This document shows positions 60,241 to 64,000 of a stretch of DNA of 64,000 bases, one piece after another. Every line of letters begins with the position of its first letter. The first letter of the stretch is position 1. The notes under the pieces are model-generated. The model did not search any database and was not told the origin of the DNA. It worked only from the letters and a program-made list of their open reading frames with translations. Source of the stretch: Anticarsia gemmatalis. Lineage: Eukaryota; Arthropoda; Insecta; Lepidoptera; Erebidae. Made by a program: the position numbers and the translations under genes. The DNA lies in contig NC_134770.1 of the NCBI RefSeq assembly GCF_050436995.1, positions 5,342,501-5,406,500 of the forward strand, written 5' to 3'.

Positions 60241-61225
60241 AAAATAGGTTTATTGTATGTTTATGATTATAAGAGTTAAGGTTCATAATATTAATAATAT
60301 CTTTATAGCATAGATAGATTAAACGTTGAATCAGTTACCATGTTAAAAGTACTATTAGCTCCTCTAAAGCCGGAATGATACCGACATCCAGTCGAGGAAC
60401 CAATGCGTCATATTTAGTGTGATCAAACTACATTTATCATGATGTGACAATCAGTGTCAAAGGGTCAGTTCACATGAATATTCATTTCCGATCCTTATTT
60501 AGGTCACGGACAATCACCGTGAGATATGCGCCTCGATTTATGATTAATGCTTCACGTATGCCTGGCTTAGTCAGAGATGGTACAACTAGGTACAGTTTTA
60601 TATTAGTCTGCTAAATAATATTTGTCTCAGGGTAGATATAACTTAAGACGAAATACTACGATTTTTTTATAGTCCCTGTTGCTTTGCTTATGTTGATAAC
60701 ATAATGAAATAGTTAGGCATAGTTGCCACCTTTGATCTTTGCAAAAGCGTTATTTAGTAAATAATATTATTTCTATGAAGTAACTAAATGCTCTCAGACT
60801 GCCAAAATTTAAAGTCTATTTTGTATTGATTGTCTTTAACAGAAAATAAAATATTGTTATAGAAGTCTCACGGGAATTAACGCGAACACCAAATAAAATA
60901 TTGCCATTAAAACGTACATGGCTATAATCCAAACTATGAATAAAAATAATAATGCTATGCGCTAATTACTAAGTCAAATACTCTTCCAGAATATGTCATC
61001 GATTTACGTTTTGAGGATAGTTCTATTGAAGTTCAATTTCTATAATATTATTTATGCATCGTAATACTGTTGTATCTGTAAACACATGGTTAAGCATCAT
61101 ATAAAATATAAGTAGACAGCTCGTTATGAAGCGTCGATGTGAATTAGTTACGCTCCTGATTTCATGCTGCGGAGTAATGCGACTACTGTTTTCATTATAA
61201 TGAGATATTTGTTCCCTTCCAGGAT

Positions 61226-61395
61226 TAAGGGTGACAAATCAACATCGAGCTACGCTGCGCTGTGCTGTGTTTGTGCTCGATGTTGTTTTAAACAGAGCGT
61301 AGCATGGTTTGTTTGTATCATCATTAAAATATTAGACGAGCGAGTTGACCAGACATAGCACACAGCATAGCTCGATGTTGATTTGTCACCCCTTA
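61226..61395. mobile_element. palindromic MITE, 170 bp
   Basis: The left end 'taagggtgacaaatcaacat' and the right end 'atgttgatttgtcacccctta' are inverted copies. Homology extends through 'cgagctacgctg' and 'gctgtg' on the left and their complements on the right, giving terminal repeats of roughly 45 bp. A possible short TTA-type target duplication flanks it. The open frame at 61164 runs across this element and is not a gene. Confidence 0.8.
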
Positions 61396-62492
61396 GGTCC
61401 ATAATAATAAATAGATAATTATGTGTATATGTCCAACGGGTATTTAACCGTAAAGTATACAGATCTTGAGAAAATCACAAATCACTTGCAAGTTCTATTA
61501 CATCAGCTATCGATTTAAAAAAAATACTTATGTTCAAACACTTGACACGAAGACGTTACGATAAAAACGGAAGTTTGTAATCACGACGTTGTTCGTTCGT
61601 TATATTGGAGCACGGGAAAGTATTGCGCTTATCTGTGCCATAATAAAATGCTAAGGGAAAAAATCAATTGTAACGCTTAGTTATTTCAGTATGATTCGTT
61701 CGTATTTCTCTGCATTTATCAATACGTTTTCTATGCGTGGGTTGCTGTTATCGCTTTATTCTTTCATATCATTTCATACATGGTTACCCGGGAAAAAGGA
61801 TCGATAAACCTAAAAATAGCACGGTCCTACTCGAAATGGAACTTATGGTCCTTTTATTAGTCGTCAAAGAGCGCACCAGTGAAGAGGCTCTTGTTTTTAG
61901 TATAATTTTACTTATCATCGATTTTCAAAACAAATATTTTACGATATTATTTCAAACACCCACTTGATAACGTTGGTACTTCTCTTAGATGGCAAAAACA
62001 ATAAGTATCTACGTATCTAGTTCATTGTTGTTTTAACTGCCAATATATTTTGGTAACAGAGATGCGTCAAATCCACCCACCTAGTTTTCTATCATATTTG
62101 CTTTTACACTAAAAACTTAAAGTAAACGCATCCAAAGTATCTACGTATATACGTAGTCATTATTTATTTTAAAAGACCTATTAAAACTTTGTGAAAATGT
62201 AAGCGCGCGCATCGTTCGGAAATGTATTCGATACCGACGTCACGGGATTGGCTCCAGCCGCCGGTGCAGCCTGCACTCAAAACTTTGACGTATAATCTAT
62301 GACGCAATTTCTAGTTTATGGCCAACATGGTTGATAATGATTGATAACAGTCCTCCGTCTATCGTAAAATTGTGTGAAATAACAATTACTTGAATGAAAC
62401 TTTGTAACTAACGTGTAGTTCATTTCATTATAGCAATTAATAGCTTGTTTAAGTGCTAAATTTCATTAACCTAGTGGCTGTCTTTTTTTACA

Positions 62493-62520
62493 ATGGCGAA
62501 GTTATTGATTTCTGCTGGTT
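62493..62520 (+). CDS. possible first coding exon of a plus-strand gene leaving the window
   Basis: ATG in good context (acaATGg) opens nine codons, MAKLLISAG, plus one base, and meets a consensus donor (ggtt|gtaagt). It is preceded by a GC-richer promoter-like patch at 62170-62290. Hydrophobic, Lys-containing starts of this kind suit a signal or mitochondrial leader, but nine residues are too few to name a family. No following exon was found before 64000. Confidence 0.3.
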
Positions 62521-62913
62521 GTAAGTATTTTCAATAAAGAATGATTACTTTAGCTCTTTATTATAATGAGTGATGGAACTTATTTTGGTAGAAAACGGCC
62601 TCCATTCAAGAGTAGCTGCTTTGTAGACAATTTTCTACTGAGTTTCTTTAGCAAAGTGTACGATTGCGGCACGATTTTCCACAATTTTCCGGGATAATAA
62701 GGGGTCTTTACAAATAAGTGCCTTCTAATAAATAATGAATTATTTAAATTAATATTGCTTTATTAGGAACCTAACCTTTAAGATAAATCTTAATTATGAT
62801 GCCTTAGAGTAAGTCGCATATCGTAATAATTTTTTATTGTGCTGAAAATTTTAGATTTTTAGTTCGTCCTCGTCGTTACGAGAGGTCATTCCAGAAGATT
62901 AAGATTCAATTCC

Positions 62914-63212
62914 CATAAATAAATAAATAAATTTAACCCATTACTGTCCCACTGCTGGGCAAGGGTCTCCTCCCGTAATGAGGGAAGGATTAGGCCTTAA
63001 GTCCACCACGCTGGCCAAGTGCGGGTTGGGGACTTTGCATGCCCTCAATAAATGTATTAAACAAATTTTTAGGCATGCAAGGTTTCCTCACGATGTTTTC
63101 CTTCACCGTTGGAGCATGTGATAATTATTTCTAATACACACATAACTTCGAAAAGTCATTGGTGTGTTGCCTCGGATTCGAACCTGCGACCACTAGCGTG
63201 GGAGGTCCCATA
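62914..63212 (-). mobile_element. SINE family C, full-length copy
   Basis: Read on the minus strand: a tRNA-like head (tgggacctcccacgctagtg; gttcgaatccgagg), a body with 'ccaacggtgaaggaaaacat', 'gcatgcaaagtccccaaccc' and 'cttgcccagcagtgggacag', then an (ATTT)n tail. The tail portion resembles the C-terminal coding end of RTE-like LINEs (..QQWDSNG), consistent with a SINE that borrowed a LINE 3' end for mobilisation. It is the most complete copy in the window and the reference for 4465, 17558, 25017 and 41945. Confidence 0.85.
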
Positions 63213-63611
63213 ATATTGTGTAAATATTTACGTGCCAAAATGCACTTATAGCTGTACAAGTTTATTTTTAATATTCTTCAAGTCACAAAACGCGTGGTCA
63301 TAATATAATCGTCAATGATGTTGAAGGAAGAGGGGCGTATCATGTTTATTCGTAACACGAATGTTTATCGTGTAGCTTGTAGTAATGAGGTGATTACCCT
63401 ACAAATTTTCATATCGGCTTGCTGTTTTTTAATTGGGTACGCAAATTCGGTTTAGGCTTGTTATTTTTAACACGGTACTATAACATGGCCTTATAACTGT
63501 TACAATACACGAGTTCTTCATTGTCCGAGGCTGCATTGGTTCATTAATTATAATCAATTTATCGTCTATCCTTATTATTCTTATTTTGTGTTGCCGGTGA
63601 AAGCGACCACA

Positions 63612-63824
63612 TTTTTTTTTTTAAGACAACTCCCGCACTTGGATTTGTTCTTGTATTGGGACTTTGATGACGAACATACAAACAGCGGACACAAAGTACA
63701 ACTAGATCCGAAACAACCATTTGTGGATCGCACAAATATATGTTCCGCGTGGAAATCAGATCCACGACCTCTCCATGCACTGGTAGTGACGTGGTGACCA
63801 CCGTAACCACTGTGCCACTGAGGC
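63612..63824 (-). mobile_element. tRNA-derived SINE, family A
   Basis: Reverse-oriented copy: a poly-T start, 'acaactcccgcacttggatt', 'atttgtggatcgcacaaata', 'cagatccacgacctc' and terminal 'ccactgaggc'. More diverged than the copy at 37890. The two opposing open frames here are artefacts of the element. Confidence 0.8.
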
Positions 63825-63831
63825 TGTTACT

Positions 63832-63945
63832 GTTACCCTCTTATTCATAAACACACTATAAACCTATTTTAATTAAAAATCTACTACACATTTTCTCTTT
63901 CTCATTTCGCTAAGGAGTGAAAGAAACAAAACTCTTTATACGTCT
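63832..63945. repeat. interspersed repeat E, copy 2
   Basis: Partner of 60125-60240: 'ctcttattcataaa' at the start and 'tttctctttctcatttcgct' with 'aaggagtgaaagaaac' towards the end. Confidence 0.55.
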
Positions 63946-64000
63946 TGATTTGATTTTGATAGTAGTATTAGTGCCTTAGTGGTGTTATAATAAGGTTTTG

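Larger units (their letters stand above)
54712..62492. other. VPS26 3' UTR and gene-free flank
   Basis: No further gene could be supported. Several AATAAA signals follow the VPS26 stop (about 55018, 55127 and 55357), and the 3' UTR probably ends at one of them. 57300-62160 is AT-rich intergenic or intronic sequence containing the repeats listed at 60005, 60125 and 61226. 62170-62290 is a GC-richer patch with a gacgtcac motif and 'gattggctccagccgccggt', which reads like a promoter for the exon at 62493. Confidence 0.45.

Noticed and set aside
61136..61200. Candidate second exon for the CMC4-like gene: a frame with RCELV..LLISCC near 61137-61172.
   Set aside because: The spacing before the CC pair is one residue short. 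The only nearby acceptor puts the sequence in a frame with an immediate stop, and there is no pyrimidine tract.
61164..61358. A 64-codon Cys-rich plus-strand frame (YAALCCVCARCC).
   Set aside because: It runs across the palindromic MITE at 61226-61395. The Cys codons come from its repeated tgctgtg motif.
1..64000. CRISPR arrays, operons, bacterial or viral inserts.
   Set aside because: No regularly spaced direct repeats, no bacterial-style gene packing, and no viral gene recognised. All signals fit insect nuclear DNA.

Overview
The window reads as nuclear DNA of a moth or butterfly (Lepidoptera). It is AT-rich, with short exons separated by introns carrying canonical GT..AG sites. It is full of repeat types I associate with lepidopteran genomes: tRNA-headed and 5S-rRNA-headed SINEs, LINE tails ending in a TTTATAATATTAGTATAGAT-type terminus, palindromic MITEs, a hAT-type MITE and a non-LTR retrotransposon. 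The conserved proteins have insect-like sequences. The species cannot be fixed from the sequence alone.

Layout. 1-22534 has no gene I can support. It is repeat-studded DNA and is probably the first intron of a minus-strand gene whose first coding exon I see at 22589-22535. Divergent from it, at 24376-33434 (+), is a VRK-type kinase gene (ballchen/NHK-1/VRK1 family). It has four coding exons and 906 codons. Its 5.4-kb first intron holds a 5'-truncated LINE with an open 919-codon frame in antisense. Next, at 34735-43686 (+), is hydroxymethylbilane synthase (porphobilinogen deaminase), reconstructed here from seven exons into 399 residues. Its introns contain a 284-bp MITE, an inverted pair of 5S-derived SINEs, a LINE remnant and a 2.2-kb palindromic DNA transposon. 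Immediately downstream lies a second, unrelated giant palindrome (45576-47779) with 959-bp arms and an 8-bp target duplication. Then come Tom20 (minus, 52729-49180, four exons, 160 residues), an isolated first exon resembling CMC4 (53133-53187, +) and an intronless VPS26 (53401-54711, +). The rest, 54712-64000, holds the VPS26 3' flank, a palindromic MITE, SINEs and a possible first exon of another plus-strand gene at 62493-62520.

The genes do not form a pathway. VRK is a chromatin and nuclear-envelope kinase, HMBS a haem-biosynthesis enzyme, Tom20 a mitochondrial import receptor, CMC4 a small twin-Cx9C protein and VPS26 a retromer subunit. They are closely packed housekeeping genes. Three of the spacings look like shared or divergent promoters: the 22.6-24.4 kb interval, the 52.73-53.13 kb interval, and the 34.1-34.7 kb gap between VRK and HMBS.

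The most unusual features are a roughly 165-residue insertion inside the VRK catalytic domain, the two large foldback elements within 8 kb of each other, the inverted SINE pair bracketing HMBS exons 4-6, and the CMC4-like exon whose remaining exon(s) are not visible and whose presumed intron would contain VPS26.
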